From contig NZ_LT635453.1 in assembly GCF_900120005.1 (NCBI RefSeq), positions 408,264-452,729 on the forward strand: a DNA stretch of 44,466 nucleotides. The letters run 5' to 3'. A model generated the notes under the pieces. That model saw only the letters and a list, made by a program, of their open reading frames with translations. It was not told the DNA's origin and made no database searches. Positions 32,897 to 42,951 of this stretch are shown here, one piece after another (within the stretch, counting starts at the first letter, position 1; the number at the start of each line of letters is the position of its first letter). The stretch comes from Holdemania sp. Marseille-P2844. Its GTDB lineage: Bacteria; Bacillota_I; Bacilli_A; Erysipelotrichales; Erysipelotrichaceae. Made by a program: the position numbers and the translations under genes.

Positions 32897-33166
32897 ATGA
32901 GTCGTAGTTTGAAAAAAGGACCGTTCTGTGATGACCATTTAATGAAAAAAGTGGAAAAGCTGAACGCGTCAGGCAAGAAAGAAGTCATCAAAACATGGTC
33001 TCGCCGTTCCACTATTTTCCCGCAGTTCGTTGAACATACGTTCGCGGTTTACAACGGTAAGGAACATGTCCCTGTCTATGTCACAGAAGATATGGTCGGC
33101 CATAAACTTGGCGAATTCGTCCCAACCCGCAAATTCGGCGGTCATGGCGACGACAAGAAAGCGTAG
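32897..33166 (+). CDS. rpsS: 30S ribosomal protein S19
   Basis: 89 residues, [19 protein letters not shown] start and the [13 protein letters not shown]-terminal motif. Works with S13 in the 30S head near the A-site. Eleven bases to rplV. Confidence 0.98.
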   Translation: MSRSLKKGPFCDDHLMKKVEKLNASGKKEVIKTWSRRSTIFPQFVEHTFAVYNGKEHVPVYVTEDMVGHKLGEFVPTRKFGGHGDDKKA

Positions 33167-33177
33167 GAGGTGCCACA

Positions 33178-33510
33178 ATGGAAGTCAAAGCAACAGCGAA
33201 AACTGTCCGCATCGCCCCTCGCAAAGTCAGACTTGTTCTGGATTTAGTCAGAGGCAAAGATGCGAAGGAAGCAGAAGCAATCCTGAAGTTCACACCGAAC
33301 CACGCTGCCGAAGCGGTTGGGAAAGTGCTGAAATCAGCCGTTGCCAATGCGGTCAACAATCATCAGCTGGATGAATCAAAATTGTACGTTAAAGCGTGCT
33401 ATGCCAACGAGGGAATCACCATGAAGCGTTTCATGCCTCGGGCAAAGGGCAACGCCGCTCAGATTTTAAAGCGCACCAGCCACATTACTGTTGTGGTTGA
33501 AGAACGGTAG
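33178..33510 (+). CDS. rplV: 50S ribosomal protein L22
   Basis: 110 residues: [18 protein letters not shown] near the start and the tunnel-lining hairpin [29 protein letters not shown] at the end, without insertions of the macrolide-resistance type. GGAGGTG ribosome site. Confidence 0.97.
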   Translation: MEVKATAKTVRIAPRKVRLVLDLVRGKDAKEAEAILKFTPNHAAEAVGKVLKSAVANAVNNHQLDESKLYVKACYANEGITMKRFMPRAKGNAAQILKRTSHITVVVEER

Positions 33511-33521
33511 GAGGTACTCTC

Positions 33522-34328
33522 ATGGGTCAGAAAGTTAGTCCAATTGGAATGCGTGTCGGCGTCATCCGCGACTGGGAATCCAGATGGTATGCTGAAAAAG
33601 ATTACGGCACCCTGTTGATGGAAGACGTCAAAATCCGTGAATTCCTGTTTAAGGAACTGCATGCGGCTTACGTTTCCAGAATCGAAATCGAACGCTCTAA
33701 GAACCGTGTTGAGATCATCATCCGTGCCGCTCGCCCGGGCGTGATCATCGGCAGCAACGGTGAAAGCATTGAAATCTTAAAGAAGAAGCTGCAGAAAATG
33801 TGCGCTGGCAAGCAGATTCACATCAAAGTGGTCGAAGTTGCCAATCCGGATCTGGATGCACATCTGGTCGCTCGCGCTATCGCTGAGCAGTTGGAACAGC
33901 GTGCTTCGTTCAGAACCTGCCAGAAGCGTCAGATTCAGAAGACGATGCGGGCGGGCGCCAAGGGTATCCGTACCCTGGTTTCCGGCCGTTTAGGCGGCGC
34001 GGATATCGCGCGCAGCGAAGGCTATTCCGAGGGCGTCGTTCCTCTGCATACGCTGCGTTCGGACATCGACTTCGCGATTGTCGAAGCGATGACGACTTAC
34101 GGCAAGCTGGGCGTTAAAGTCTGGATCTGCCGCGGTGAAGTCCTGCCGGGCCAGATGGTTCAGGAACCGGAAGCACCGAAGATGCCTCAGGGCCGCGATC
34201 GCCGGCGTGGCGGACGGAATGACCGCCGCGGCAACCGCAGCAACAATAACAACAACCGCAATGCCGAAGCCAGGGAAGCTAAAGCAGCTGCACCAAAGGC
34301 TGAAGGAACCGTTGAAGGAGGTAATTAA
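33522..34328 (+). CDS. rpsC: 30S ribosomal protein S3 with long charged C-terminal tail
   Basis: 268 residues. KH domain with [17 protein letters not shown], and the S3 C-terminal domain through [15 protein letters not shown] (about 200-214). The last ~50 residues are extra: [23 protein letters not shown], then Ala/Lys/Glu-rich. Typical S3 proteins end around 210-230, so the tail is unusual. S3 forms part of the mRNA entry and helicase centre, and the tail would project near it. Confidence 0.97.
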   Translation: MGQKVSPIGMRVGVIRDWESRWYAEKDYGTLLMEDVKIREFLFKELHAAYVSRIEIERSKNRVEIIIRAARPGVIIGSNGESIEILKKKLQKMCAGKQIHIKVVEVANPDLDAHLVARAIAEQLEQRASFRTCQKRQIQKTMRAGAKGIRTLVSGRLGGADIARSEGYSEGVVPLHTLRSDIDFAIVEAMTTYGKLGVKVWICRGEVLPGQMVQEPEAPKMPQGRDRRRGGRNDRRGNRSNNNNNRNAEAREAKAAAPKAEGTVEGGN

Positions 34329-34330
34329 TC

Positions 34331-34747
34331 ATGTTAATGCCTAATAGAACAAAATACAGAAGACCTCATCGCCAGAGTTACGAAGGTCGCTCGAAGGCTG
34401 GACGTGAGATCGTATTCGGTGAGTATGGATTAATTGCTTACTCCGGTGCGTACGTCAGCAACCGTCAGATCGAGGCGGCGCGTGTCGCCATGACTCGTTA
34501 CATGAAGCGTGGCGGCCAGGTTTGGATCAAAATCTTCCCACATCTGGCAATTACGAAGAAACCGCTGGAAGTCCGAATGGGTTCCGGTAAAGGCGCACCT
34601 GAAGGATGGGTAGCCGTAGTTCAGCCAGGCCGCGTCCTGTTTGAAGTCGGCGGCGTCGATGAAGAAACCGCGCGTGAAGCTCTGCGCTTAGCAGCCCACA
34701 AGCTGCCGGTCAAGTGCAAATTCGTGCGCCGAGGCGAGGAGGAATAG
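34331..34747 (+). CDS. rplP: 50S ribosomal protein L16
   Basis: 138 residues: [14 protein letters not shown] start, with Asn where Lys is common, and [20 protein letters not shown] near the tRNA elbow-binding surface. Two bases after rpsC; AAGGAGG favours the first of two close ATGs. Confidence 0.97.
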   Translation: MLMPNRTKYRRPHRQSYEGRSKAGREIVFGEYGLIAYSGAYVSNRQIEAARVAMTRYMKRGGQVWIKIFPHLAITKKPLEVRMGSGKGAPEGWVAVVQPGRVLFEVGGVDEETAREALRLAAHKLPVKCKFVRRGEEE

Positions 34748-34750
34748 GAA

Positions 34751-34951
34751 ATGAACGTTAAGGAAATTCGTGATAAGAGCAATACTGAATTACTTCAGGA
34801 AATTGAATCTTTAAAAGAAGAGCTGTTCAACCTGCGTTTCCAGCAAGCTACCGGCCAGCTGGAGAATCCTTCCCGCATGAAGGAAATTCGCAAGACGATC
34901 GCTCGCATCAAAACTGTCATCACTGAGCGCGAACTCAGTGAGGCGAAATAA
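34751..34951 (+). CDS. rpmC: 50S ribosomal protein L29
   Basis: 66 residues, two-helix protein: [31 protein letters not shown]..., then [22 protein letters not shown]. Located beside L23 at the tunnel exit. Three bases after rplP. Confidence 0.97.
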   Translation: MNVKEIRDKSNTELLQEIESLKEELFNLRFQQATGQLENPSRMKEIRKTIARIKTVITERELSEAK

Positions 34952-34966
34952 GGAGGATAACTGGTC

Positions 34967-35227
34967 ATGGAAAGATCAAACCGTAAAGTATTACGCGGAA
35001 AAGTCGTTTCTGATAAGATGGACAAGACCATTACGGTTGAGGTAGCAACCAGCAAGAGTCATCCGCTTTATTCGAAGCGTATTAAATATTCAAAGAAATT
35101 CAAAGCACATGATGAGAACAATGAGGCGAAGATCGGTGATATCGTAGAAATCATGGAAACTCGTCCGTTATCCGCGACCAAGCGTTTCCGCCTGGTTAAG
35201 ATCGTCGAAAAGGCTGTAATTCTTTAA
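34967..35227 (+). CDS. rpsQ: 30S ribosomal protein S17
   Basis: 86 residues of the OB-fold S17: [21 protein letters not shown], then [19 protein letters not shown], and [14 protein letters not shown]. Primary 16S rRNA binder of the body. AGGAGGA ribosome site. Confidence 0.98.
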   Translation: MERSNRKVLRGKVVSDKMDKTITVEVATSKSHPLYSKRIKYSKKFKAHDENNEAKIGDIVEIMETRPLSATKRFRLVKIVEKAVIL

Positions 35228-35248
35228 TAGCACAAGGAGGAACTGACA

Positions 35249-35617
35249 ATGATTACGAATGAAAGTAGATTAAATGTCGCGGACAACACCGGTGCTAAGG
35301 AATTATTAGTCATCCGTTGCCTGGGCGGCAGCAAGCGCAAAAGAGCGAACATCGGCGATATCATCGTCTGCTCGGTCAAGACAGCAGCTCCTGGCGGAAC
35401 TGTAAAGAAGGGCGACGTCGTCAAGGCGGTCATCGTCCGGACACGTTACGGCATCCGTCGTGAAAACGGCAGCTACATCAAGTTTGATGACAATGCAGCC
35501 GTTATCATCAAGGACGACAACACACCAAGAGGAACCCGTATTTTCGGTCCTGTTGCAAGAGAACTGCGTGACAAAGACTTCATGAAGATTGTTTCTTTGG
35601 CACCAGAAGTTTTATAG
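35249..35617 (+). CDS. rplN: 50S ribosomal protein L14
   Basis: 122 residues, starting [27 protein letters not shown] and ending with [18 protein letters not shown], both invariant regions. Forms an intersubunit bridge and binds RsfS. AAGGAGG ribosome site. Confidence 0.98.
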   Translation: MITNESRLNVADNTGAKELLVIRCLGGSKRKRANIGDIIVCSVKTAAPGGTVKKGDVVKAVIVRTRYGIRRENGSYIKFDDNAAVIIKDDNTPRGTRIFGPVARELRDKDFMKIVSLAPEVL

Positions 35618-35630
35618 GAGGTGGCTTGAG

Positions 35631-35951
35631 ATGAAAATTAAAAAAGGCGATAAAGTAAAAGTCATCACTGGACATTACAAGGGAACGATCGGCGAAGTTC
35701 TGGCCGTTATGCCGAAAGAGAACAAAGTCATCGTTGAGGGTGTCAATCTGATGAAGAAACACCTGAAGCCGACTCAGGCTAACCCGGACGGAGGCATCAT
35801 TGAAAAGGAAGCTCCGATTCATGTATCCAATGTCATGGCGTATGATTCCAAAGCCAAAACAGCCAGCCGGATCGGCTTTAAGGTCGAAAAGGGCGAAAAG
35901 GTCCGCGTATTCAAGAAATCCGGCAACGTCGTCAAGGGAGGTAAGAAATAA
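35631..35951 (+). CDS. rplX: 50S ribosomal protein L24
   Basis: 106 residues; KOW motif [22 protein letters not shown] at the start, [16 protein letters not shown] in the middle. Initiator of 50S assembly. Start at 35631 chosen by AGGAGGTGG; the upstream in-frame ATG lies in rplN. Overlaps rplE by one base. Confidence 0.97.
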   Translation: MKIKKGDKVKVITGHYKGTIGEVLAVMPKENKVIVEGVNLMKKHLKPTQANPDGGIIEKEAPIHVSNVMAYDSKAKTASRIGFKVEKGEKVRVFKKSGNVVKGGKK

Positions 35952-36490
35952 TGAACCGTCTTGTTGAAAAATACCAGAAGACAGTCATTGAATCTCTGAT
36001 GAAGCAGTTCAATTACAGCTCTGTCATGCAGTGCCCGAAGATCGAGAAAGTCGTCATCAACATGGGTGTCGGCGATGCGATCGCCAACCCGAAGGCGCTG
36101 GACGAAGCAGTTGCCGAACTGACTCAGCTGGCAGGCCAGAAGCCGGTCATCACCAAGGCGAAGAAGTCCATCGCGAACTTCAAGCTGCGTGAAGGCATGC
36201 CGATCGGCTGCAAGGTCACCCTGCGCGGTGAACACATGTATGAATTCCTGGATAAGCTGTTCAACATTTCCCTGCCGCGTGTCCGCGACTTCCGCGGCGT
36301 CAGCACAACGGCGTTCGACGGTCGTGGCAACTACACGCTGGGCGTGAAGGAACAGATCATTTTCCCGGAAATCAACTTTGATAAAGTAAGCAAAGTACGC
36401 GGTATGGACATCGTTATCGTAACGACGGCCAATACTGATGAAGAAGCAAAGGCATTGCTGGCAGGTATGGGCATGCCGTTTGCGAAATAA
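35951..36490 (+). CDS. rplE: 50S ribosomal protein L5
   Basis: 179 residues: [41 protein letters not shown] in essence, and [30 protein letters not shown]. Binds 5S rRNA together with L18. Standard length. Confidence 0.98.
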   Translation: MNRLVEKYQKTVIESLMKQFNYSSVMQCPKIEKVVINMGVGDAIANPKALDEAVAELTQLAGQKPVITKAKKSIANFKLREGMPIGCKVTLRGEHMYEFLDKLFNISLPRVRDFRGVSTTAFDGRGNYTLGVKEQIIFPEINFDKVSKVRGMDIVIVTTANTDEEAKALLAGMGMPFAK

Positions 36491-36504
36491 GGAGGACAAC
36501 AACC

Positions 36505-36690
36505 ATGGCAAAGACATCAATGAAAATTAAGCAGCAGCGTCCTCAGAAGTACAAAGTCAGAGAGTACACGCGCTGCGAACGTTGTGGACGTCCGCACTCT
36601 GTCTTAAGCAAGTACAAAGTCTGCCGTATCTGCTTCCGCGAATTAGCCTATAAGGGCCAGATTCCGGGAGTCAAGAAGGCAAGCTGGTAA
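36505..36690 (+). CDS. rpsN: 30S ribosomal protein S14, zinc-binding type
   Basis: 61 residues with zinc ribbon Cys24, Cys27, Cys40, Cys43 (CERC...CRIC), the short type-Z form common in Firmicutes, Actinobacteria and Mollicutes. Its loss of function can be replaced by a zinc-free paralogue in some species; none is in this window. AGGAGG ribosome site. Confidence 0.98.
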   Translation: MAKTSMKIKQQRPQKYKVREYTRCERCGRPHSVLSKYKVCRICFRELAYKGQIPGVKKASW

Positions 36691-36713
36691 GGATACGGAA
36701 GGAGGAAAAAGCA

Positions 36714-37118
36714 ATGATGAATATGACTGATCCTATCGCAGATATGCTGACCAGAATCCGTAACGGTGTTCAGGCGCGCCACGAAGCCGTTGAAATTCCG
36801 GCAAGCAAGCAGAAGGTTGAAATTGCGAAGATCCTGAAGAACGAAGGATTTATCCTGAATTACGCAGTCACAGGTGAAACCGCTGCAGAAAAGAAGATCA
36901 CAGTCACTTTGAAATACGGCCCGAATAACGAAAAAGTTATCAGCGGCATCAAGCGTATCTCGAAGCCAGGCTTACGGGTATACGCCAAGAGCGGCTCGAT
37001 CCCACGTGTCCTGAACGGTTTAGGCATCGCGATCATCTCTACCTCTCAGGGATTGATGACCGACAAAGAAGCAAGAGCGAAGCATACGGGCGGCGAAGTT
37101 ATCGCCTACGTATGGTAA
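36714..37118 (+). CDS. rpsH: 30S ribosomal protein S8
   Basis: 134 residues. [14 protein letters not shown] at the start and [26 protein letters not shown] at the end. Three ATGs within ten bases; 36714 has the best distance (8) from AGGAGG. In E. coli S8 represses the spc operon through a site near rplE; that site is not obvious here. Confidence 0.97.
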   Translation: MMNMTDPIADMLTRIRNGVQARHEAVEIPASKQKVEIAKILKNEGFILNYAVTGETAAEKKITVTLKYGPNNEKVISGIKRISKPGLRVYAKSGSIPRVLNGLGIAIISTSQGLMTDKEARAKHTGGEVIAYVW

Positions 37119-37145
37119 GCGTGTTAGAGAAAGGAATAGAAAACA

Positions 37146-37691
37146 ATGTCACGTATCGGTAATAAAACGATTACCATTCCAGCCGGTGTTGAAGTCACGG
37201 TTGCGGCTGGCAATGAGGTGACGGTCAAAGGACCTAAGGGTACTTTAACACGTCAGTTTAACGAAAACATGCAGATCGATGTCAACGGCAATGAAATCAA
37301 AGTCGTTCGTCCGAACGATGAGAAGCATATCAAACAGCTGCACGGCACAACCCGCGCGCTGCTGCACAACATGGTCGTCGGCGTTTCTGAGGGCTTCACC
37401 CGTGAACTGGAAGTTGTCGGTATCGGCTTCCGTGCCGCGGTCAGCGGCAACAAGCTGACACTGAACGTCGGCTTCTCTCACCCGGTTGAATTCGAGGTTG
37501 AGGAAGGCCTGAAAGTTGAGTGCCCGTCCGCAACTGAAATTAAAGTTTCCGGCATCGACAAGCAGCGCGTCGGCGAATTCGCTGCGGTCGTCCGGGCAAC
37601 AAAGAAACCTGAACCATACAAGGGTAAAGGTATTCGCTATAAAGGCGAACATGTCCGTCGTAAAGAAGGCAAGACGGCTGGTAAGAAATAG
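37146..37691 (+). CDS. rplF: 50S ribosomal protein L6
   Basis: 181 residues, two repeated domains: [17 protein letters not shown] start, and [25 protein letters not shown] end signature. Sits near the factor-binding stalk. Its ribosome site is only AAAGGA, weaker than its neighbours. Confidence 0.98.
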   Translation: MSRIGNKTITIPAGVEVTVAAGNEVTVKGPKGTLTRQFNENMQIDVNGNEIKVVRPNDEKHIKQLHGTTRALLHNMVVGVSEGFTRELEVVGIGFRAAVSGNKLTLNVGFSHPVEFEVEEGLKVECPSATEIKVSGIDKQRVGEFAAVVRATKKPEPYKGKGIRYKGEHVRRKEGKTAGKK

Positions 37692-37712
37692 TGGGAAAGG
37701 AGAGAGTGAACA

Positions 37713-38069
37713 ATGCTTAAGAAAGTATCTAAAAATGATGAAAGAATTCGTCGTCACATTCGCGTCCGTACAAAGATCAGCGGAACTCCGGAACGCCCAC
37801 GCCTGAACGTCTTCCGTTCTAACAGCCATATCCACTGCCAGATCATCGACGATGTTAACGGCACGACGTTGGTTGCCTGCAGCAGCGTGGACATGAAGCT
37901 GGAAAACGGCGGAAATATCGAAGCCGCAAAGACAGTCGGAACCGAACTGGCGAAGCGTGCTTTAGCTAAGAACATCACTGAAGTTGTATTTGACCGTGGA
38001 GGTTATGTTTATCACGGACGTGTCCAGGCCCTGGCCGAAGCTGCCAGAGAGGCCGGACTGAAATTCTAG
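37713..38069 (+). CDS. rplR: 50S ribosomal protein L18
   Basis: 118 residues: [37 protein letters not shown] in essence, and [28 protein letters not shown] at the end. 5S rRNA binder. AAAGGAG ribosome site. Confidence 0.98.
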   Translation: MLKKVSKNDERIRRHIRVRTKISGTPERPRLNVFRSNSHIHCQIIDDVNGTTLVACSSVDMKLENGGNIEAAKTVGTELAKRALAKNITEVVFDRGGYVYHGRVQALAEAAREAGLKF

Positions 38070-38082
38070 GAGGGCTCGCTGA

Positions 38083-38595
38083 ATGGAACGTAAACCAAGA
38101 AGAGTTGAACGCGATAAAGAATTTGAAGAACGCGTTGTTGTCATCAACCGTGTAACCAAGGTTGTTAAAGGTGGACGTCGTTTCCGCTTTGCCGCCCTGG
38201 TTGTCATTGGTGACAAAAAAGGCCGCGTAGGCTACGGCACAGGAAAAGCTAACGAAGTTCCTGATGCAATTAAGAAGGCCAGTGAAAATGCCAAGAAGAA
38301 TCTGTTCAGAGTTCCTCTGGTAAACAATGGCTCCACGATCCCACATGCTGTCACCGGCGTTTACGGCGCGGGTGAAGTGTTCCTGAAACCGGCTGCAGAA
38401 GGTACCGGCGTTATCGCCGGCGGCGCTGTCCGTGCGGTTCTGGAGCTGGCAGGCGTCAGCGACGTTCTGTCCAAGTGCATCGGTTCCCGCACGCCGATCA
38501 ACATGGTTCATGCCACGGTTGCCGGTCTGAAAGAACTGAAAACGATCGAAAGCGTTAGCAAACTGCGTGAGAAGAAGCCGCAGGAAATTCGCTAA
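38083..38595 (+). CDS. rpsE: 30S ribosomal protein S5
   Basis: 170 residues: [27 protein letters not shown] at the start, [32 protein letters not shown] in the C-domain. Involved in mRNA unwinding and spectinomycin binding. The 21 bases after its stop go straight to rplO; rpmD (L30), normally found here, is missing. Confidence 0.98.
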   Translation: MERKPRRVERDKEFEERVVVINRVTKVVKGGRRFRFAALVVIGDKKGRVGYGTGKANEVPDAIKKASENAKKNLFRVPLVNNGSTIPHAVTGVYGAGEVFLKPAAEGTGVIAGGAVRAVLELAGVSDVLSKCIGSRTPINMVHATVAGLKELKTIESVSKLREKKPQEIR

Positions 38596-38616
38596 GTTAG
38601 ACGGGAGGCAGCTACA

Positions 38617-39057
38617 ATGAAATTAAACGAACTGAAATACACAGAAGGTGCACGTCGTAACTCGAAGAGAATCGGCCGCGGCCATGGCTCCGGATGGGGC
38701 AAAACTGCAGGCAAGGGTTCCAAGGGCCAGAACGCTCGTTCCGGCGGCGGAGTCGCACTGGGCTTTGAAGGCGGCCAGACACCGATCTGGCGTCGTCTGC
38801 CGAAGCGTGGTTTCACCAACTTCACCCGTAAGGAATACTCGATCGTCAACGTCGAACTGCTGAATCGGTTCGAAGATGGCGCTGAGATTACTCCGGAACT
38901 GTTAAAGCAGGCGGGTTTAGTCCGCAAGGAACTGGACGGCGTGAAGATCCTGGGCGTTGGCGAACTGGAAAAGAAGCTGACGGTCAAAGCCAATAAATTT
39001 TCCAAATCAGCAGTAGAAGCAATTGAAAAAGCAGGCGGAAAAGTAGAGGTGATCTAA
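38617..39057 (+). CDS. rplO: 50S ribosomal protein L15
   Basis: 146 residues: [37 protein letters not shown], with the Gly/Lys-rich N-terminal extension, and [18 protein letters not shown]. Late 50S assembly protein. GGGAGG ribosome site; one base before secY. Confidence 0.98.
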   Translation: MKLNELKYTEGARRNSKRIGRGHGSGWGKTAGKGSKGQNARSGGGVALGFEGGQTPIWRRLPKRGFTNFTRKEYSIVNVELLNRFEDGAEITPELLKQAGLVRKELDGVKILGVGELEKKLTVKANKFSKSAVEAIEKAGGKVEVI

Positions 39058-39058
39058 C

Positions 39059-40348
39059 ATGATCCAGACCTTTACCAGCCTGTTCAAGAATAAAGAAATC
39101 CGGTCTAAGATTATCTTTACTCTGGCCATGCTGTTCATCTACCGACTCGGATCCGGCATTCCGGTTCCGGGCGTAGATGCGACGGCGCTGACCGCCGGCA
39201 TCGCTGATAATTCCATTCTGGGAATGATGAACCTGCTGGGCGGCGGCGCATTACAGCGTCTGTCGGTCTTCGCCTTGGGCGTTACACCGTACATCACCGC
39301 TTCGATCATCATCCAGCTGATGTCGATGGACGTCATTCCGGCACTGACGGAAATGGCGAAATCAGGTCAGCAGGGTCGCATGAAAATGGATAAGATCACA
39401 CGATATATGGGTGTGGTCTTAGCGTTTATTCAAGCCTTTACGATGGTCTATGCTTTTGATAAGAGCTATGGGATCCTCTCCGGCGCCGGCGTTTCCACTT
39501 ACCTGTACGTGGCGACGGTGCTGACAGCGGGTACAATGTTCTTATTGTGGGTCGGCGATCAGATCTCGGCGAAGGGGATCGGAAACGGCGTTTCCATCAT
39601 CATCTTCGCGGGTATCGTCGCAAACATCCCGTTCCAGTTTGTTCAGGTCTTCAATACCCTGGTTGATACGACAAACAACACGGCGATGTTTAACGGCATC
39701 CTGACGTTTATGCTGTATGTATTAATGTATCTTTTGATCATCGTGCTGGTTGTCTTCATGCAGCTGGCAACCCGAAAGATCCCGGTACAGTACACATCCA
39801 GCTCCATGACCAAGGGCCGCAACGATATGACCTACTTACCGTTAAAAATCAACTCCGCCAGCGTCATCCCGGTTATCTTCGCTTCGGCGATCATGACGGC
39901 GCCGCTGACGATCATGAGCTTCTTTGAAGCCAACAGCTTCACAACCACTCTGAATAACATCTTGTCGCTGCAGAAGCCGTTGGGCCTTTGCATCTATGCG
40001 GTACTGATCGTTCTGTTTACCTTCTTCTACACTAATTTACAGGTGGATCCGGAGAAGATTGCAGAAAATCTCGGCAAGTCCGGAACCTATATTCCCGGCA
40101 TTCGTCCGGGTACAGAAACCAGGGAATACTTATCCAAGGTGCTGAACCGGATCACGGTGCTGGGCGCGATCTTCCTCGTGTTTATCGCGCTGCTTCCGTA
40201 CATCCTGCCAATGGTGACAAACCTGCCGTCCTCTGTTTCAATGGGCGGAACCGGAATCATCATCGTTGTCGGCGTTGCCATGGAGACGATGAGTCAGCTG
40301 AAAGGGCAGCTGACCCAGAAATCATACCGCGGTTTTATTCAAAAATAA
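39059..40348 (+). CDS. secY: Protein translocase subunit SecY
   Basis: 429 residues, ten membrane helices; early YRLGSGIPVPGVD, plug region near 60-75, and GRNDMTYLPLKINSASVIPVIFA in the cytoplasmic loop 6/7-helix 7 region. Channel for Sec export and membrane insertion with SecE/SecG and SecA. Part of the ribosomal operon as in most bacteria. Confidence 0.98.
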   Translation: MIQTFTSLFKNKEIRSKIIFTLAMLFIYRLGSGIPVPGVDATALTAGIADNSILGMMNLLGGGALQRLSVFALGVTPYITASIIIQLMSMDVIPALTEMAKSGQQGRMKMDKITRYMGVVLAFIQAFTMVYAFDKSYGILSGAGVSTYLYVATVLTAGTMFLLWVGDQISAKGIGNGVSIIIFAGIVANIPFQFVQVFNTLVDTTNNTAMFNGILTFMLYVLMYLLIIVLVVFMQLATRKIPVQYTSSSMTKGRNDMTYLPLKINSASVIPVIFASAIMTAPLTIMSFFEANSFTTTLNNILSLQKPLGLCIYAVLIVLFTFFYTNLQVDPEKIAENLGKSGTYIPGIRPGTETREYLSKVLNRITVLGAIFLVFIALLPYILPMVTNLPSSVSMGGTGIIIVVGVAMETMSQLKGQLTQKSYRGFIQK

Positions 40349-40361
40349 GAGGTGAGTGAGA

Positions 40362-41012
40362 ATGAACATTCTGATCATGGGACCTGCCGGAAGCGGCAAG
40401 GGGACAATGTCGGCAAAAATTCTGGAAAGCTTTAAAATTCCGCACATCTCCACAGGAGATATGTTCCGCGCCAACATCAAAGAAGGCACGGAGCTGGGGA
40501 AAAAAGCGCAGGAATACATGAACGCCGGCAAGCTCGTACCGGATGAAATTACGGTCGCAATGGTCGCAGATCGGCTGAAACAGCCGGACTGTCAAGCTGG
40601 TTATCTGTTGGATGGCTATCCAAGAACGCTGGTTCAGGCAAAATCTTTCGAAAATTTATCAAAAGAAATTGCCAAACCGGTGGAAGTTGTTATAAACTTA
40701 GTAGTGGAGTTTGAAGCTCTGGCCGATCGCATCACGGGCCGCCGCATGTGTAAGAACTGCGGTGCGATCTATCATGTCCGTAATCACCCAAGTCAGGTGG
40801 AGGGCATTTGTGATGTCTGCGGTTCTCCGCTCATTCAGCGCGCTGATGATACAGAGGAACAGCTTCGTGTTCGTCTTGACGAGCATGAAAAGAATACCAA
40901 GCCGGTTCTTGATTACTACCGTGAAAAAGGACTGGTCGTCGACATCAATGCCACGCGTTCGATTGACGAAGTGTGGAATGATGTCGCCGCGGCATTGGAG
41001 AACGTGAAATGA
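40362..41012 (+). CDS. adk: Adenylate kinase
   Basis: 216 residues. P-loop GPAGSGKGT (7-15), followed by Met where most Adk proteins have Gln. LDGYPRT, and a zinc-type LID with CxxC (CKNC) and CxxC (CDVC) about 20 residues apart, as in Gram-positive long-form enzymes. Converts AMP + ATP to 2 ADP. ATG 40362 preferred over in-frame GTG 40356 since AGGTGA is correctly spaced. Overlaps map by four bases. Confidence 0.97.
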   Translation: MNILIMGPAGSGKGTMSAKILESFKIPHISTGDMFRANIKEGTELGKKAQEYMNAGKLVPDEITVAMVADRLKQPDCQAGYLLDGYPRTLVQAKSFENLSKEIAKPVEVVINLVVEFEALADRITGRRMCKNCGAIYHVRNHPSQVEGICDVCGSPLIQRADDTEEQLRVRLDEHEKNTKPVLDYYREKGLVVDINATRSIDEVWNDVAAALENVK

Positions 41013-41800
41013 TCTCTGCCAAATCGCCGCGAGAAATCGCAACGATGAAGCAAGCCGGAAAGATCGTAGCCCTGGCCCGCGCGGCTGTGGCGGCTGCGAT
41101 CGCTCCGGGAGTAACTACTAAACAGCTGGACAGGATTGCTGAGAAAGTGATCCGGCAACAGGGAGCCTCGCCGTCCTTTAAAGGGTACGGGGGCTTTCCT
41201 GCGTCTATCTGTACTTCGATCAATTCAGTGCTGGTTCATGGCATTCCGGATCAGACTGTGTTGAAAGACGGAGATCTCATTTCCATTGACATCGGAGCTT
41301 GTTATAAAGGCTATCATGGGGACGCCGCGTGGACGTTCGCCGTCGGCCGCGTCAGCGAGGAAGCGGTGCGATTGATGGAAGTTACACGCCAATCTCTTTT
41401 TATAGGTTTAGAACAGGCAAAACCTGGGAATCGTTTAAGTGATATTTCGCACGCGATCGGCGAGTTTGTCGAAGCGCACGGGTATTCAGTGCCAATCGAT
41501 TATACAGGTCATGGAATCGGCACGCACCTGCACGAAGAACCTGCGATTCCGAATTTTGGTTCACCGGGCAAAGGCATTCTGTTAAGGGAAGGCATGACGT
41601 TCGCAATCGAACCGATGGTTCACGCAGGCAAGCCGCACACACGGGTGTTGGCTGATGACTGGACAGTCGTTACCAAAGACGGCTCTCTGGCAGCACATTA
41701 CGAACATACCATCGTCATTACCAAAGACGGGTATGAAATTCTGACAATCAATCCAGATGAGGAGGAAGATTCAGTTTATGGGCAAACAGGATGTCATTGA
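41009..41800 (+). CDS. map: Methionine aminopeptidase, type I
   Basis: 263 residues. Metal ligands visible in order: Asp in SIDIGA, Asp in YHGDAAWTF, His in GHGIG, Glu in AIEP, Glu in YEHTI. Removes the initiator Met. C-terminal [14 protein letters not shown] is an extension forced by overlap: the last 23 bases lie inside infA. Confidence 0.97.
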   Translation: MISAKSPREIATMKQAGKIVALARAAVAAAIAPGVTTKQLDRIAEKVIRQQGASPSFKGYGGFPASICTSINSVLVHGIPDQTVLKDGDLISIDIGACYKGYHGDAAWTFAVGRVSEEAVRLMEVTRQSLFIGLEQAKPGNRLSDISHAIGEFVEAHGYSVPIDYTGHGIGTHLHEEPAIPNFGSPGKGILLREGMTFAIEPMVHAGKPHTRVLADDWTVVTKDGSLAAHYEHTIVITKDGYEILTINPDEEEDSVYGQTGCH

Positions 41801-41996
41801 AATTGACGGGATAGTAGAAGATACACTTCCCAATGCGATGTTTAAGGTGAAGCTCGCCAACGGTCACACCATTTTAGCTCACGTTTCTGGTAAAATCCGT
41901 ATGCATTACATTCGCATTTTACCGGGAGATCGGGTTACCGTTGAAATTTCACCGTATGATTTAACACGTGGGCGTATTACATTTAGACACAAATAG
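41778..41996 (+). CDS. infA: Translation initiation factor IF-1
   Basis: 72 residues: [26 protein letters not shown]..., [22 protein letters not shown]-like OB fold (here [11 protein letters not shown]), ending [12 protein letters not shown]. Starts within the map gene, with AGGAGG at the right distance. Confidence 0.98.
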   Translation: MGKQDVIEIDGIVEDTLPNAMFKVKLANGHTILAHVSGKIRMHYIRILPGDRVTVEISPYDLTRGRITFRHK

Positions 41997-42015
41997 TCTA
42001 CAGGAGGAAAAACGC

Positions 42016-42132
42016 ATGAAAGTAAGACCATCTGTCAAACCAATATGCGATAAGTGCCGCATCATCAAGCGCAAAGGCCGCGTTATGGTTATTTGTGAAA
42101 ACCCTAAGCACAAGCAGCGTCAAGGAAACTAG
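42016..42132 (+). CDS. rpmJ: 50S ribosomal protein L36, zinc-binding
   Basis: 38 residues, below usual ORF cutoffs: [20 protein letters not shown], then [14 protein letters not shown]. Zinc ligands Cys11, Cys14, Cys27, His32 are all present. AGGAGG at 42002-42007. Position between infA and rpsM is canonical. Confidence 0.98.
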   Translation: MKVRPSVKPICDKCRIIKRKGRVMVICENPKHKQRQGN

Positions 42133-42148
42133 GAGGAATTAGAGAGAT

Positions 42149-42514
42149 ATGGCTCGTATTGCAGGAATCGATATCCCACGCGACAAGCGCGTCGTGGTAT
42201 CCTTAACTTATATCTACGGAATCGGCAGCTCTACAGCGAAGACCATTCTGAAGAAATGCGGAATCAGCGAAGATATCCGTGTTAAAGATCTGACAGACGA
42301 ACAGGTCAACGCAATCCGTCAGGAAGTTGACCAGATCAAAGTTGAAGGCGATTTGCGCCGTGAAACCCAGCTGAACATCAAGCGCTTGATGGAAATCGGC
42401 TGCTACCGCGGTGTTCGTCATCGTAAGGGACTGCCTGTCCGCGGACAGCGCACCAAGACCAACGCTCGTACACGCAAAGGACCGCGTCGTACGGTAGCGA
42501 ATAAGAAGAAATAA
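42149..42514 (+). CDS. rpsM: 30S ribosomal protein S13
   Basis: 121 residues: [34 protein letters not shown] in essence, and [28 protein letters not shown] at the C-terminus. Contacts tRNA and bridges to the 50S. Confidence 0.98.
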   Translation: MARIAGIDIPRDKRVVVSLTYIYGIGSSTAKTILKKCGISEDIRVKDLTDEQVNAIRQEVDQIKVEGDLRRETQLNIKRLMEIGCYRGVRHRKGLPVRGQRTKTNARTRKGPRRTVANKKK

Positions 42515-42532
42515 GCGGGAGGATAGTAGTCA

Positions 42533-42925
42533 ATGGCAAAAGTGAAACAGACAAGCCGCAAGCGTCGTGTCCGCAAGAATGTCGCTAAAGGCGTTGCACA
42601 TATTCATTCAACATTTAACAATACAATCGTAACGATTACCGATGAAAGCGGAAATGCCATCGCATGGTCCAGCGCGGGTGCATTAGGCTTCAAGGGTTCT
42701 CGTAAATCTACACCGTTTGCCGCTCAGATGGCAGGCGAAGCTGCCGGCAAGGCTGCTGTCGATCACGGCATGAAGGTTGTCGAAGTCAACGTTAAGGGTC
42801 CGGGACCTGGACGTGAAGCGGCTGTCCGTTCTTTACAGACGGCTGGCTTGGAAATCACAGTCATCAACGACGTTACTCCGATTCCGCACAATGGATGCCG
42901 TCCACCGAAGCGGCCACGTGGTTAA
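42533..42925 (+). CDS. rpsK: 30S ribosomal protein S11
   Basis: 130 residues: [18 protein letters not shown] and [18 protein letters not shown]-like end (here [19 protein letters not shown]). In E. coli-type ribosomes the NG of the end region becomes isoaspartate. Platform protein. Confidence 0.98.
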   Translation: MAKVKQTSRKRRVRKNVAKGVAHIHSTFNNTIVTITDESGNAIAWSSAGALGFKGSRKSTPFAAQMAGEAAGKAAVDHGMKVVEVNVKGPGPGREAAVRSLQTAGLEITVINDVTPIPHNGCRPPKRPRG

Positions 42926-42951
42926 TAACCTAATTGAGGAGGGAAATGGTT

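Noticed and set aside
38596-38616. Hidden rpmD between rpsE and rplO
   Set aside because: Only 21 bases are available; L30 needs about 180.
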